Origin: Dasypus novemcinctus
Lineage: Eukaryota; Chordata; Mammalia; Cingulata; Dasypodidae
Direction: 5' to 3'
DNA: 64,000 nt
Assembly (NCBI RefSeq): GCF_030445035.2
Contig: NC_080701.1
Coordinates: 21,606,798-21,670,797 of the forward strand
This document shows positions 44,801 through 56,212 of this stretch, one piece after another (the stretch's first letter is position 1; each line of letters starts with the position of its first letter). Under the pieces are notes generated by a model. It made no database searches. It saw nothing but the letters and a program-made list of their open reading frames with translations, and had not been told where the DNA came from. Made by a program: the position numbers and the translations under genes.

Positions 44801-46378
44801 GAGAGCTCAGTGGCCAAAGGAACCAAAGACAGGTTGATCCTTGAACCTGGGTAGTTTTGACACAAAGATTGCTCCTTCCTGAGGAAACCAAATGTCTTGT
44901 TTGGCCACTGACCCTGGCCATACTGGAAATGTCTAGAAACAGTCATTCTACTGAGTTCTACAAAAAAGTAACTTTGTACCCCTTATACTTTACTGTAACT
45001 GCATTTAATGGGTACTATTTCCCTATAGAAGAATTTGCTTATAGAAGTTTTAGACCAACCTTGACACAACCATAACCGAGCTCCTGGAATGCGGTTGCAT
45101 TTCCCACATGGTCCACTGGGTCTTCACATTCTATAAATTCATCAGGTCTGTAAATCAAGAGTGAGGTCATTGTCATCAAAATGTCTTTGCAAATTGCTGT
45201 TTATTTCAGGGATTCTTAAGGGGTCTGTGAGCTTGAAATGAAATAAAAAAAAACATTTTTGTGGGGACGTGTTGGTGTATGATATATTTATTAAAATAAT
45301 ACATAGTATAGTGTGGACTTAGTAAGTGGTTTGTGGTTTTCACCTGACTGGCAAAGGAGTCCGTGGAACATAAAAGGATAAGAGCCCCTGGTTTACATGC
45401 ACATAACCAAAAAGGGCAAGAAACATTTGTTCATGTTTTCTAGGGTTCAGTTTCATTCTGTAGACTATTCTCCCAGCCTAGAGGTGATGCCAATTAGACC
45501 AAAGCACACAACCGCTTTACTGAAAATTGGGGATGTTTCTGGTCCTAAGTTACAAGGATACTTAGGACCATGCTACCTCCCTGCACCATGCTCATCTTCC
45601 AAGTACTGGGTTCTGCAATGACTTATCCCTTCCCTAGATAAACCACCACAAGACCACGGGGACAAAATTTAAGCCCTGGGGCTCTCTCAGTTCTCTTTGC
45701 ATGTCCCAGACGTGTTTTCATTTGATCAAAAGGAGATGTTAATGATTGGCTTCCTTTGGCAAGAGTAAGGTACTACTGAAAGTGCCTTATAGGCAGGGAA
45801 AAGTCATTTACTCTATTTGTGTTTCACCCAGCGGCACCTAATTGGCTAACACTCAACGGATTCTCCTGTGGCGAAATGGAGCAGGGGAGAAAAGGCACGC
45901 TAGTCCTCCTCTCTCGGATCCTAAAGGATCTGCCATCGACACACAAGGTTTTCTCTGCATGGGTGAGAGGAGTGAAAAAAACCTGTCATGACATTTACCC
46001 TCCCCCGCCCCAGCCCCCGGTGTGGACTATCAGGTCCTCAGGTGGAGAGGATCTGATTAAAAAAAAAAGGCAGCCTTCTCCCCTCCCACAACACCCACAG
46101 ATCCCTGGACCCCTCTCCATCTCCACCCGCCTCGACGACTGGGTAGCTTACAGGTAAGAGCAAAGGATGACTGGAGAGTGGGGGTCGCCATATTTCCAGC
46201 TCGGAGCGCCGGCCGAGCCCTCCGGGTGGGCGGCGCCAGAGGGTGTGAGCTCGGGCTCGGCAGTAGCATTGTGCGAGTGGCTCCGAGAGACACAATGCAG
46301 CAGAAGCAGATTGCCCAGCAGTAAGGCCGCCTGGCCGCACAGAAGTAAGTAACTCACCGGGCAACCCCCCAGCACCAT
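41635..46378 (-). CDS. TM2D2: TM2D2, complete, four coding exons
   Basis: TM2-domain membrane protein; fly orthologues of the TM2D family act in Notch signalling (established for Drosophila). Coding exons on the minus strand: 46378-46152, 45147-45060, 42895-42780 and 41848-41635. They total 645 nt, 214 residues plus TAA, the same length as human. Order: N-terminal hydrophobic signal segment ([19 protein letters not shown]), lumenal Cys-containing region with NAT glycosylation sequons, then the TM2 domain near residues 144-214: two hydrophobic helices with [11 protein letters not shown] between them and a C-terminal SNWCTVY. All introns are GT/AG. Start at 46378 chosen because [15 protein letters not shown] matches the family; an in-frame ATG eight codons upstream (46402) is possible but less likely. 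Divergent from ADAM9, convergent with HTRA4. Confidence 0.97.
41849..42779. other. TM2D2: TM2D2 intron 3
   Basis: No repeat or exon recognised. Confidence 0.4.
42780..42895 (-). CDS. TM2D2: TM2D2 exon 3
   Basis: Acceptor ttcacag above 42895; donor gtaagt from 42779 downward. [20 protein letters not shown] then [18 protein letters not shown] and two bases of Lys. Confidence 0.96.
43447..43630 (-). mobile_element. L1 3'-end fragment
   Basis: 'aaataaatgttacataaaat'-type tail, 'ggggattgccatatgccctg', then 'acattaacaacatccttcat'. The same sequence occurs at 50850-50940. Lies in TM2D2 intron 2, sense to that gene. Confidence 0.55.
44209..44606 (-). pseudogene. SNRPGP: SNRPG (Sm protein G) processed pseudogene
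   Basis: Intronless copy starting at 44559 with [20 protein letters not shown], then [20 protein letters not shown] and [15 protein letters not shown]. The frame is lost near the C-terminus by a one-base insertion and a small deletion before the MLEALE segment, so the last residues are missing. The 3' UTR and a remnant poly(A) run (44209-44216, T on plus strand) follow. Matching flanks cctggaatgcttt (44196-44208 and 44607-44620) are the target-site duplication. It lies in TM2D2 intron 2 on the same strand. Substitutions in the Sm motifs (R to W in GILRGFD) also argue against function. Confidence 0.93.
45060..45147 (-). CDS. TM2D2: TM2D2 exon 2
   Basis: Acceptor tttacag directly above 45147; donor gttggt from 45059 downward. 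[20 protein letters not shown] then QELGYGCVK, the acidic and Cys-containing lumenal segment. Confidence 0.95.
45214..45392 (+). mobile_element. Short non-autonomous hAT-like element
   Basis: Ends cagggattctta ... aagagcccctg form short inverted termini. Flanks gtttattt / gtttacat fit a decayed 8 bp hAT duplication. An inverted relative lies at 49783-49931. In TM2D2 between exons 1 and 2. Confidence 0.45.
46152..46378 (-). CDS. TM2D2: TM2D2 exon 1
   Basis: ATG at 46378 in context gaggATGG (A at -3, G at +4). Encodes [20 protein letters not shown] through VILCSY, ending two bases into the Leu codon. Donor gtaagc lies at 46151 downward. Confidence 0.96.
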
Positions 46379-46546
46379 CCTCCCGGGCCCAGGGGCAGAC
46401 ACCCGGCCTCCGTCAGAAGCCCAGGCCGGCGCCGCCTACCCAAACCTCCCCGCGCAGCCCCGCCCCTCACCGCCAAACCACCAGTAGGCACGCAGCTCTA
46501 CGCTCCGCCTCGCCCCCGCCAGCCAACCAGCATAAGGCTGGGCGAG

Positions 46547-46556
46547 TGGGCGGGGC
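46547..46556. promoter_or_regulatory. GC box (Sp/KLF type)
   Basis: TGGGCGGGGC. The same ten-mer recurs at 46656-46665, and GGGGCGGGGC at 46641-46650. All lie between the two divergent genes. Confidence 0.5.
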
Positions 46557-46717
46557 TCCGCGCCGCTTCCGCTTCTCTCGTGGGCCTCGCGGCCTCCGCT
46601 CCGCCCCGAGTCCTTCCTCGGAATCGGGGCCGGACAGGGCGGGGCGGGGCGCGAGTGGGCGGGGCCGGCTGGTGCGGGCTTCGGCGGCCGGTTCAGAAGC
46701 CGCGTTCGCCCGCCGGG

Positions 46718-46723
46718 GATTGG
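46718..46723 (-). promoter_or_regulatory. Inverted CCAAT box
   Basis: GATTGG on the plus strand, i.e. CCAATC on the minus strand, 9 bp from the CRE-like site. This pairing is usual for NF-Y driven TATA-less promoters. Confidence 0.5.
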
Positions 46724-46731
46724 GCTTTTCC

Positions 46732-46739
46732 TTACGTCA
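46732..46739. promoter_or_regulatory. CRE/ATF-like site TTACGTCA
   Basis: TTACGTCA differs by one base from the palindromic CRE TGACGTCA. It lies 160 bp before the ADAM9 ATG and just after an inverted CCAAT box. Confidence 0.5.
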
Positions 46740-46900
46740 GCGCCGCGAGCGCCAGGCCCGGCGCGAGCTCGGCCCTCGAGCCCGGCTCGTCAGGGCCGCG
46801 AGCGTGCTCGTTCCCGAGGCCCCCGAGAGGCTGGAAAGGGATGGAGGAGGCGGAGGCAGGGGCGACCGAGTGTTGAGAGGAACCTGCGGAATCCGCCGAG

Positions 46901-46997
46901 ATGGGGGCCGGCGTGGACTCGCCCCGTGGGCCCCTCCGCTTCCAGTGGCTTCTGTGGTTTGGTCTGCTGGGCCCGGGCCTCGGTGGGGCGCGGCCAG
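46901..46997 (+). CDS. ADAM9: ADAM9 exon 1 (signal peptide); rest of gene beyond the window
   Basis: Encodes the signal peptide of a membrane-anchored metalloprotease-disintegrin. ATG in context gagATGG, then MGAGVDSPRGPLRFQWLLWF and GLLGPGLGGARP, ending one base into the next Gly codon at donor gtgggt (46998). Human ADAM9 starts with a clearly related sequence (RWLLLLGLVGPVLGAARPG) and the position divergent from TM2D2 is conserved. I saw no exon 2 in the following 17 kb, so intron 1 fills the rest of the window. The first residues diverge from human more than the hydrophobic core does. Confidence 0.9.
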
Positions 46998-48721
46998 GTG
47001 GGTGTCCGCCCCGGGGCCCTGACCGCCCCTTGGGGATCGCGCCTTCTCAGGGCTGGGACGCGCGGGGTTCGCCCGTGGTGCCCGGGAGTGGAGGGGCCTG
47101 GCCACGGCGCCGGCCACGGCGTCGGGAGGCGGAGCCACTTCCCGGCGGAGCGGAGCCTCTGCGACCTGAGGCTCGGGCGCCGCCGAGCCCGCTTCTTCGC
47201 ACCTTCCTCGTGCCTCGCTCCTCGACCCCCTTCTCCGGCTTGGCACGAGTGCCCCCCGGCGCGCCCCAGTCCCATCTCGCGCAGGGCTGGGGCCTCCAGA
47301 TTCTCTCGCGACCACTGAGTCAGACTCTGATGTGGGCGAGTCTGCTGAGAGCCCTGCAGGCTGGGTGCCCGCCAGGGTTGTGCGCCCGCTTAAAATGCTC
47401 CTGGAGTTAGTGTCACTTGGGAAGAGACCGGGAGATGGAACTTTTGCATCAGGCTATCATAATGATAACGGAGTAAAAAGGGATCAGTGGACTCATGGCC
47501 CCCAGACTGCCTCCCCAGCTGCCGTCATCCTGATGGTTTTTAAACACCCAGTTCAGCAGTTTATGCTGGTGAATGACTGGGATGGGGCTGGCTCAGGTAC
47601 CTTCATTACTAAACTAAACCAATTAAAGTTTGTTTGGTGATTATAAGACTCCAGAGTTGAAAAATGGGCTAAGAGTGTTACAGGCAAGGTCAATTACAAG
47701 GTCTTTGTAATCACGAGATAAAGGATATGTAGTTTTCCAGTCGTTATTTGAGACCAAGGCATCCGGATTCCAGTTTGGCAAGTTTCAGTCATTTCAGGTA
47801 TTTAGTTTTGACTATTCTGTAATATGCTAGAAAAGTAAAAAAGACATCGATGCAATGATTCAGTAATCATAGTCATTGGCTAATTCTTAACCCTCGGTTA
47901 CAAGCATTTGAGATTTTGAAGTTCGTTTTTACTTGCAGAGTCACCAGTAGATTTGACATAGCTAAATTGGAGAGGGAGGAGGACTCTCTTCTTGGGCCAT
48001 TTTTTTGTCGTTTGCAGTAAGAATATTTCTTTTTGGCACCTGAGTGCTACATTTCTATAACCTAACAGTATTTTATCTGTTCGTTGGGTTTGTGATTTCT
48101 TAAAAGTGGACAAATAATAATCTCTGCCTGGATTAACCTACAGGATTATCATACAAATTGTCATTAATGTGAAATCATTTTTGAATTTGAAAACTTCCCT
48201 TGAATATGTGAGGCATTTATTTTGGAGATGTCCAAACATAGTGGAAACGAACCACTGCTCTAGCTTTCTGGAAACAACTGCTTTATTTTGCCTCTTGTAT
48301 TGAAATATTTTTGCACGACTTTTTTTCTTTTTTTACCATCAGTGACATAGTATTCTGGAGAATGTTTATTTTTTAAAAATTATTGTCTTGAGAGTTGTTC
48401 ACAGGTGATGATGGATGTAGTACTGCCGACTCTCAGGAAACTAAGTACATTTTTTCCCTTTTATTTGACTTATTTTTCAATTAAGTGAATTTATCCCAGT
48501 GCAGAAATTTTGAAGCTCTAAATACTGAAATTTTGTTGACTGGAAAGCGAACACAAGGTTAAAACTTTTTCTAGATATTATTCTAGATGGTTAATACTTG
48601 CCAGTATTTTAGTGAAGTTGACTATGTATCTGGAGGTTTAGTAATTCTTGATTTTTTAAAAAAATATTGATGTTGTCAGTTATAACATATCTGCAAATAG
48701 GTGAATGGAATATCATTACAG
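46998..48721. other. ADAM9: Start of ADAM9 intron 1
   Basis: CpG-rich to about 47310, then A/T-rich and unique-looking. No second exon seen. Confidence 0.45.
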
Positions 48722-48900
48722 TTTTCTTTTTTATAGTTCACCTTCCCCCCTTGCCTTCCCCCCTCCACCCCCATGACTCCCTCATTCTGTCTGTCTTCTT
48801 TTAAGTGTACGGGAAACCAAACCCAGGACCTCCTATGTGGGAGGTGGGTGCCCAACCGCTTGAACCACATCTGCTCCCTGCTTGTTGTGCCTTCTCATTG
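48722..48900 (-). repeat. DAS-SINE fragment
   Basis: 'aaaccaaacccaggacctcc ... ttgaaccacatctgctccct', truncated relative to full copies. Confidence 0.7.
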
Positions 48901-50814
48901 CGCCTGTGGAAAAAGGTGACCAGATATGCTAAATGTAACTGAGTGATGTGGAGGAAGGTTTTATAGAGGAAGTCATATTTGAACTGGGTCTTATTTGGTG
49001 AAGTTTTCAAGTAAAAGTGTAGAAATGTTTTTATTCTAAGCAGAAGAAAGTTTTTGTAAGAATAGAGAGCACTGGTAAGAATGGCAAGATGTCTCCAGCT
49101 CATCTCTGCAAATGGGAGGCACTCAAGATTAAACTAAGGAGTGGTGTTATCAGTGAGGTGGACCCTCTGTGCCTTATCAAGGAGTTTAGACTTTACCCTC
49201 TAGGCTGTTTATTGGGGAGTGAAGATTTTTAAGTAAGGGTATGACAACTAGATTTTTGATTAAGATAACTGGCAGTACAATAGAGGACAGAATATGGAAG
49301 TGATTTCCTGGAGGCTGAGAGACCAGTTAAGAGGCTTTTGTAATGTGTGAATATAGTGAGTCACCTCATGTTTCCTTACGGGAATGCTTTTCCAAAATCA
49401 GCTGACTAAATTTTTTGCATCGAAACATTTCCTGTTTAAGAAAGGGGAATTGGAAGAATCAATGAGAACCACCCACACACATAGTTACTTAAGAGTTAAA
49501 TAGGTTTTCATAGAACTCTTAAAAACCCTTTGTAACTTTGTGACAATGAGGAAATGCTGACTTACAGTAAACTTTTTCTTTTTAAACTGGGGTTGACAGG
49601 TGACTTTGTATCATTTTGAAAATTGAGATTCAAGTTTGAAACCTTTTGTAATTTTCTCTTCTAAAGTAGTAGTTATGATGCACATGCTTAGAATTTTTTC
49701 CCCAAAGGATAAGTTTCCTAAAAGAATGAGTTTGAGAGCTTTTTCATGATGAATTACACTATGTAATTCACTTTGCTAGGCAAGTGGAAACCACGGACTC
49801 CTTACTAAGTCCACACTATACTGTGCTATATTTAGTAAATATAGCATACCCACACCAACAAGTCCCCACAAGAATAATGTTTTTTTTTGAATTTCAATTC
49901 AAGCTCACAGACCCCTGGTTAAGAACCCCTGCTTTAAGTCCTTGTTATTCTTGTTTTTAGATGCCAGTAAATTACTTGAATGTGATACATTTGTGTTTGT
50001 GCTATATAGGGGAATGTAATCTTTTAAAAATAGTTTAGTTTTCAAACTTTTAAGTAAAAATAAAATGTAATTAAAATCTGTACAAAATGAATTGCTGAGA
50101 CCCCAGACAGTTCAAACTTTTAAGTAAAAATATTTTTAAAAATTGTAATTTAAATATGTATAAAACAAATTGCTGGGTGTAAAGGCAGTTTTCTAAAGCA
50201 CTTTTAAGTTTTTACCTTACCAACTTTGACTTAATATTTGCTATTTGTTAAAAATCACTGTCTATAATAGAATCCCTGAAAAGATTCAAGTTTTAGGTAA
50301 CAAAGATTTTTCTCAGAACATCTTTAAGCTCAAATATATGACATAGATAGACACCTTATTTTTCTTTTTGATACTCAGTATAAAACTGGAGCCTTGGAGA
50401 AATGCCATCTTTAGAGTCAATGCTATCTTGTCCTCTTGGTAACTCAGTAACAAACCCCCACTTCCTTAGAATGGAGTCCAACATGGACCCAACTACGGTT
50501 GATTTGCACTCTGAATTGTATGATGTTGTTCGTATATAGAGAGATTATTATGGTTTATTTTCTATTTTGTGACATTATTTTAGTCAGTTCATTTTTTCCA
50601 AAATGGGAGGAACCTGAGAAGTTATTCACTAAATTTGGTCGAATTTTAAATGTACGGTTATTTTTGTATTTGTTTGTATCCTAATATTTGAAGAATTAAG
50701 ATACCTCAGCTTATCTAATAAGAAAAATGAGTCTGTAATACTGTAAGAAAATAGTTATGCTTATATATGTCAAGTGTTCCTTTTGCTTTGACACCTTTTC
50801 TTTTTTTAAAATAT
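48901..50814. other. ADAM9: ADAM9 intron 1, mostly unrecognised
   Basis: An old repeat near 48945-49340 ('ggagtttagactttaccctc ... gggtatgacaactagat') and a hAT-like piece at 49783. At 50050-50180 a near-duplicate of 'ttcaaacttttaagtaaaaa' occurs twice. Confidence 0.4.
49783..49931 (-). mobile_element. Inverted relative of the 45214-45392 element
   Basis: 'actaagtccacactatactg', 'tccccacaagaataatgttt' and 'gacccctggttaagaacccctg' in part read as the reverse complement of 45214-45392. In ADAM9 intron 1. Confidence 0.45.
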
Positions 50815-52312
50815 ACTTTTAAATTTTTTAAAAAAGATACTTAGATTATATAAATGTTACATAAAAAATACAGGGGATTGCCATATGTCCTGCTCCCTAC
50901 CCCTCCCACACTTTCCCACATTAACAACATCTGTCATTAGTTTGGTACATTTGTTACAATTGATGAACACATTTTGGAGCATTGCCACTAAGTGTGGATT
51001 ATAGTTTGCATTGTAGTTTACACTCTCTCCTGCACAATTTTGTAAGTATGGCAAGATATATAATGGCCTGTATCTGTCATTGCAATGTCATTCAGGACAA
51101 TTCTCAAGTCCTGAAAATGCCCCCATATTATGCTTGTTTTCCCCTCTTCCTCCCCTCAGAACCTGTAGTGGCCACTGCCTCCACATCCATGATAAAAGTT
51201 CTTCAATTGCTAGAATAACAATAAATCTATAGTAAAATACTAGTAAGTCTACTCTAGTCCATCATTCATTCCCCAACCCGAACATTCTGGGTTGGTGATG
51301 CCCACTCCACCTCTGATTGAGAGGGTGCTTAGATCCCATGGGGGTAGATGGATGGGACTATCTTGCTTACAGTTGCAGACTCTTTTTGTTCCTTGGGACA
51401 GTTATTGTCCATCATCATCTCCTTGTTAGTTGTCCTGGGTGAGTTCAATGAACTGGAGAGTAGGTGTTGCAGCTCTGTTGAGATTCAAGGCCCACCTGGC
51501 AAATGCACAACCCAAAGATTTAAGGCTCTTAGACATACACCTATCAACTCTAGTACTAGCTATGGGTTCAAATAGAAGGGGCAGAAGAGCCATGTGTAGG
51601 GAAACCACAACTGAGTCCAACTCTGTTACACTGGGGAGCATAAATTCCAAAGTAGGGCCCACTGGCAGGGCACCAAACTTCTGAGCTGTCTGCCCTTCCT
51701 ATAGTGTCTGGATATCTCCAGAGCCCTTAAGAGCTCTGCTATTTGAGGCAGTATTTACTTTAGCAGTTGTTGAGATCCTGCTGAGACATGCATAAGTTTA
51801 ACCTCTGGAATGACCTCCATTCTCACTTTGAAGTCTCTTAGCCATATAAACTCATTTGTCTTAACTCTTTCCCCCTTTTGGTTAAGGTCTTTTTTGGTTT
51901 GTATTGCTAGTTGGTGCTTGGTAGGAATTCCTCAGTGCCAGGGAGGCTCATCCCTGGGAGTCATGTCCCATGCTTGGGGGAAGGTAATGCGTTTATATGC
52001 TGAGTTCAGCTTAGAGAGAGGCCACATTTGGACAACAAGGAAGCTCTCAGGAGGTAACTATTAGGCACCCTATAATATTAGGCTAAGTTTCAATTTCAGA
52101 AGTAAAGGTTCATAAGTATGGTCTTCAATATCAAGGGCCAATCAATCGTCCATTCTCCTTCACTATTCACTGCCCTTGTGCTCAGGGGACTCTTGCTGTA
52201 CCATTAGAGAATGTAGCAGAGCTCCTCAGGATGGGAATTCCATATTCTTTTGGTTATTGTTTGTATCTCCACCCACTGAGACAATGCCCCGTGAACACTT
52301 GAACACATTTAT
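50815..52312 (-). mobile_element. L1 3' terminal region, long non-coding 3' UTR
   Basis: Begins with the L1 tail 'ataaatgttacataaaaaat' and 'ggggattgccatatgtcctg', and continues for 1.5 kb without RT-like coding sequence ('agttcaatgaactggagagt', 'agtctcttagccatataaac', 'ggaggctcatccctgggagt'). I recognise the text as a common xenarthran L1-associated repeat. Assigning all of it to one element is inference. Confidence 0.5.
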
Positions 52313-52336
52313 ATGCCTATAGACACCTTTACTTTT

Positions 52337-52660
52337 TGTTTTAAAGATTTATTTTTATTATTTATTTATTTCCCCTCCTTGTGGCTTCTTGCTATCTGCT
52401 CTCTCTGTCCATTCACTGCATGTTCTTCTGTGTCTGTTTGTCTTCCTTTGTTGCATCATCTTGCTACGCCAGCTCTCCACGGGCGAGGGCCATCAACTCT
52501 CCGTGGGTATGGGCCATCAGCTCTCCACAGGTGCGGGCCACCAGCTCTCTGTAGGTGAGGGCAGCTTGCCTTCACAAGGAGGCCCCGGGACGCGAACCCA
52601 GGGCCTCCCATGTGGTAGATGGGGAGCCCAATCGATTGAGCCACAGCTGCTTCCTCCTCC
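52337..52660 (-). repeat. DAS-SINE, variant with short internal repeats
   Basis: Contains four copies of a roughly 26 bp unit with 'gggccatcagctctcc'. Flanked by acctttactttt on both sides (52325-52336, 52661-52672). Confidence 0.8.
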
Positions 52661-52672
52661 ACCTTTACTTTT

Positions 52673-53096
52673 ATTTTTATTTATTTATTTTTTTAAAGAT
52701 TTATTTATTTATTCCCCCCCCCCCCCCGCCCCAGTTGTCTGTTCTCTGTGTCTATTTGCTGCATCTTCTTTGTCTGCTTCTGTTGTTGTCAACAGTGCGG
52801 GAATCTGTGTTTCTTTTTGTTGCGTCATCTTGTTGTGTCAGCTCTCTGTGTGTGCGGCACCATTCTTGGGCAGGCTGCACTTTCTTTCGTGCTGGGCAGC
52901 TCTCCTTACTGCGCGCACTCCTTGTGCGTGGGGCTCCCCTACGTGGGGGACACCCCTGTGTGGCACGGCACTCCTTGCGCACATCAGCATTGCACATGGG
53001 CCAGCTCCACACAGGTCAAGGAGGCCCGGGGATTGAACCACGGACCTCCCATGTGGTAGACAGACGCTTTAACCACTGGGCCAAGTCCGCTTTCTT
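52673..53096 (-). repeat. DAS-SINE, full-length long form
   Basis: Complete; flanked by acctttactttt (52661-52672, 53097-53108), the same target sequence as the neighbouring SINE. Confidence 0.85.
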
Positions 53097-54655
53097 ACCT
53101 TTACTTTTAAAATTGAGATCTTTTTCATGTGTTGACTCATTATAGTATGACTTTTTTTCTCCCTTCTCTTTAGTATTTCCTTAAAACTCTTAGTAAGTAG
53201 GCCTCTGGAAAGCTCTGTTCCTGATTAACCTTATAAACATGTAAGACTCCATTGTGAATGTACCCTGAGCCCAAGCTTGGAGCCTAGCTGCCAGAGAAGA
53301 ATGGTTAAGTAGTCTGTTATATAGCACAGGAAGTTTGGAATTGCCCTTTAAAATGAAAAAATGTATCGGCCGTGTGGATTTGAGGAAAAGTTGATATAAG
53401 AAATTGTTGATCAAAAAGCAAGGCTTACTTTAGTTTGCACATGGTAAACACTACTAGGCAACATATGTGTGTATACCATGAAGGTAAGAAGAGGTCATTT
53501 ACTTAGCAAACATCTATTGAATACCAACTCACCCAGTGCAGGAAGTACATAATGAGTAAGATACCACCTTGGTCTTAAGGTGGCTGGAGGAACTTACATT
53601 CTGTGGGGTGTTAAATTTTATAAATGGTTGGACTTTTCCCAGAGGGGCACTTAAATGTAAAGATGGGTTAATGTTAAAAAAAAAAAAAAAAAAGAAATCA
53701 CAGTAATAAAAAATTTAGGACTGTAGCATATAGCAGTGGGAATTATAATTATGTTTGAAGGTATGCTTATTTTTTATCAGTTTTATTGAAACATAGTCAT
53801 AAACCATAACTCCATCTAAAGTGTATAATCACTGGCATTTGGTATAATCACAGAGTTGTACATTGATAACTTCAATCAATATTAGAGCATTTTCATTACT
53901 CCAGAAAGAAAAAAACAACAAAAAATATGCAGAAAACCTCTTGTCCTTAGTAGTCACCTCTCCATCTCTATCCTTCGCCTGTCATACATAACTGCTAATC
54001 TATTTCTTTCTCTATAATTTATATGTATTTACATTTTGTATAGATGATTCAAATAATATATAGTACTTTTTGTCTAGTTTTTTCAGTTAGCATACTTCCT
54101 CTTTTTTTTTTACCCATTGATGGAAGGTTGTTAATATATTACTATACACTACTGTTCATAGTATGCTTTGGTTGTATTTTTGCCCAAATAGCATGCTGAT
54201 ATTAACATCTTGTAACATTAACGTACATTTGTTATGTTTCAGAGAAGAACATTCTTAAATATGCACTATTAACCATACATGTTTTTCATGTGACTTTGCT
54301 ATGCTATAGAGTCCCATATTTCCTTTTTTAGCTTTCCTTCTAGAGATACACATGACCTTGGACTTTCCCTTTTAACCACTATCATACATACATATTAGTA
54401 CTGCCAGTTACAAACATTATGATGTGCAGTCACCATTTCTATTCTTTTACAAACAACTTTTTTACCATTTCTACATTGTTAACCCTCAGCTTTCTGTTCT
54501 CTAACCTCATTCTGTTTTCTGGTGATTTATATTCTAGCTATTAACTCCATGAGTTTGCTCAGTATATTTAGTTCATAATAATGGAATAATATTTGTCCTT
54601 TTGTGTGTGGCTTGCTTCATTCAGCATAATGTACTCCAGGGTCATCCATGTTCTT

Positions 54656-55105
54656 TTTTTTTTTTAAGATTTATTTTTTATTTATTTTTTAAAGATTTAT
54701 TTTTTATTTATCTCTCTCCCCTTCTCCTCCCCCCCCCCCCCCCCCCACTCTCTGTGTCCATTCACTGTGTGTTCTTCTCTGACTGCTTCTATCCTTATCA
54801 GCAGCACTGGAATCTGTGTTTGTTTTTTGTTAGCCTCACCTTGTTGTGTCAGCTCTCCGTGTGTCTGGTGCCATTCTTGGGCAGGCTACACTTTCTTTAG
54901 TGCTGGGTGGCTCTCCTTATGAGGCACATTCCTTGCACGTGGGGCTCCCCTACACAGGGGACACCCCTGCGTGGCAGGGCACTCCTTGTACGCATCAGCA
55001 CTGCGCATGGCCCAGCTCCACATGGGTCAAGGAGGCCCGAAGTTTGAACTGCGGACGTCCCATGTGGTAGGTGGATGCCCTCTCCATTGGGCCAAGTTGG
55101 CTTCC
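54656..55105 (-). repeat. DAS-SINE, full-length, doubled tail
   Basis: Exact duplication catccatgttctt (54643-54655, 55106-55118). The A-rich tail module 'aaagatttattttttattta' occurs twice, and an 18-base C run follows. Inserted in L1. Confidence 0.85.
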
Positions 55106-56212
55106 CATCCATGTTCTTATATGCGTCATGATTTCATTTTTTCTTACAGCTGAATAATATTCTATCATGAATGTGAATGTACCACAATTTGTTTATCCAT
55201 TAGTCTGTTGATGGACTCCTGGGTTGTTTCCATCTTTTGGCACTTGTGAATGGTGCTGCTATGAATATTGGTATTCAAATGTGTGTTCCTGTCATTGCTC
55301 TCAGTTCTTCCGGGTATATACCTAGTAGTGGTATTGTTGGGTCACAGGGCATATAATATCTAACTTCCTTAGGAAACACCAAGCAGATGCCACAATGGCT
55401 GTACCATTCTAAATTCCCACCAACAGTGAATAGGCATTCTTATCTCTCCATATCTTTTCCAATATTTGTGGTTTTTTTGTTTTTAAATAGTGGCCATTCT
55501 AGTAGGTGTGAAATGATATCTCTTGGCATTTTCCTAATAGCTAGTGATGTTGAACATTTTTTCATGTGTTTTTTCACCATTTGTATTTTTTCTTGGAAAA
55601 ATGTCTATTCAAGTCTTTTGCCCATTTAAAAAAAAACAAATCAAGTTTATTGATAAATATTTATAAAGCATACAATTCATCCAAACTGTACAGTCAGTGG
55701 TATTTGGTATTACCACATAGGTGTCCATTCAGTACTTTTTGCCTGTTTTTTATCAGGTCATTTGTCTTTTTATTGTTGAGTTGTAGGATCTCTTTATATA
55801 TCATGGATATTTAATCCTTGTTGGATGTGTGATTTCCAAATATTTTCACGTATTGAGCTGCCTTTTTAACCCTCTTCAAAAAGTCCTTTGAGGTGCAAAA
55901 GTGTTTAATTTTGAGGAAGTCCCATTTATTTGTTTTTTCTTTTGTTGCTCATGTTTTGGGTGTAAGGTTTAAGAGACCACCAACCACAAGATCTTGACAA
56001 TGTTTCCCTATATTATCTTCTAGTAGTTTTATAGTCCTGGCTTTTATATTTAGATCTGTGATCCATTTTGAGTTGATTCTTCTATAGGGAGTGAGTTAGA
56101 GGTCTCTTTCATTATTTGGTTATGGATATCCTGTTCTCCCAGCACCATTTGTCGAAGAGACTATTTTGTCCTGGAAAAGCGGACTTAGTAAGCTTCTTAA
56201 AAATCATTTGAG

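Larger units (their letters stand above)
46379..46900. promoter_or_regulatory. Divergent CpG-rich promoter of TM2D2 and ADAM9
   Basis: The two start codons are 522 bp apart and point away from each other. The interval and its flanks (about 46180-47310) are CpG-dense by eye and TATA-less, with several GC boxes, a CCAAT box and a CRE-like site. The arrangement is that of a shared bidirectional housekeeping promoter. Transcription starts cannot be placed from sequence. Confidence 0.8.

Noticed and set aside
46379-46402. In-frame ATG eight codons before the TM2D2 start
   Set aside because: Family proteins start at MVLGG, which also has the stronger start context.
46737-47410. Several 130-192 codon frames on both strands around ADAM9 exon 1
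   Set aside because: CpG-island artefacts. The ADAM9 frame is supported only to the donor at 46997.
52389-53036. 215-codon open frame, plus strand
   Set aside because: It runs through two antisense DAS-SINEs. The same frame pattern ([18 protein letters not shown]) recurs at every full-length SINE copy, so it is repeat sequence, not a gene.
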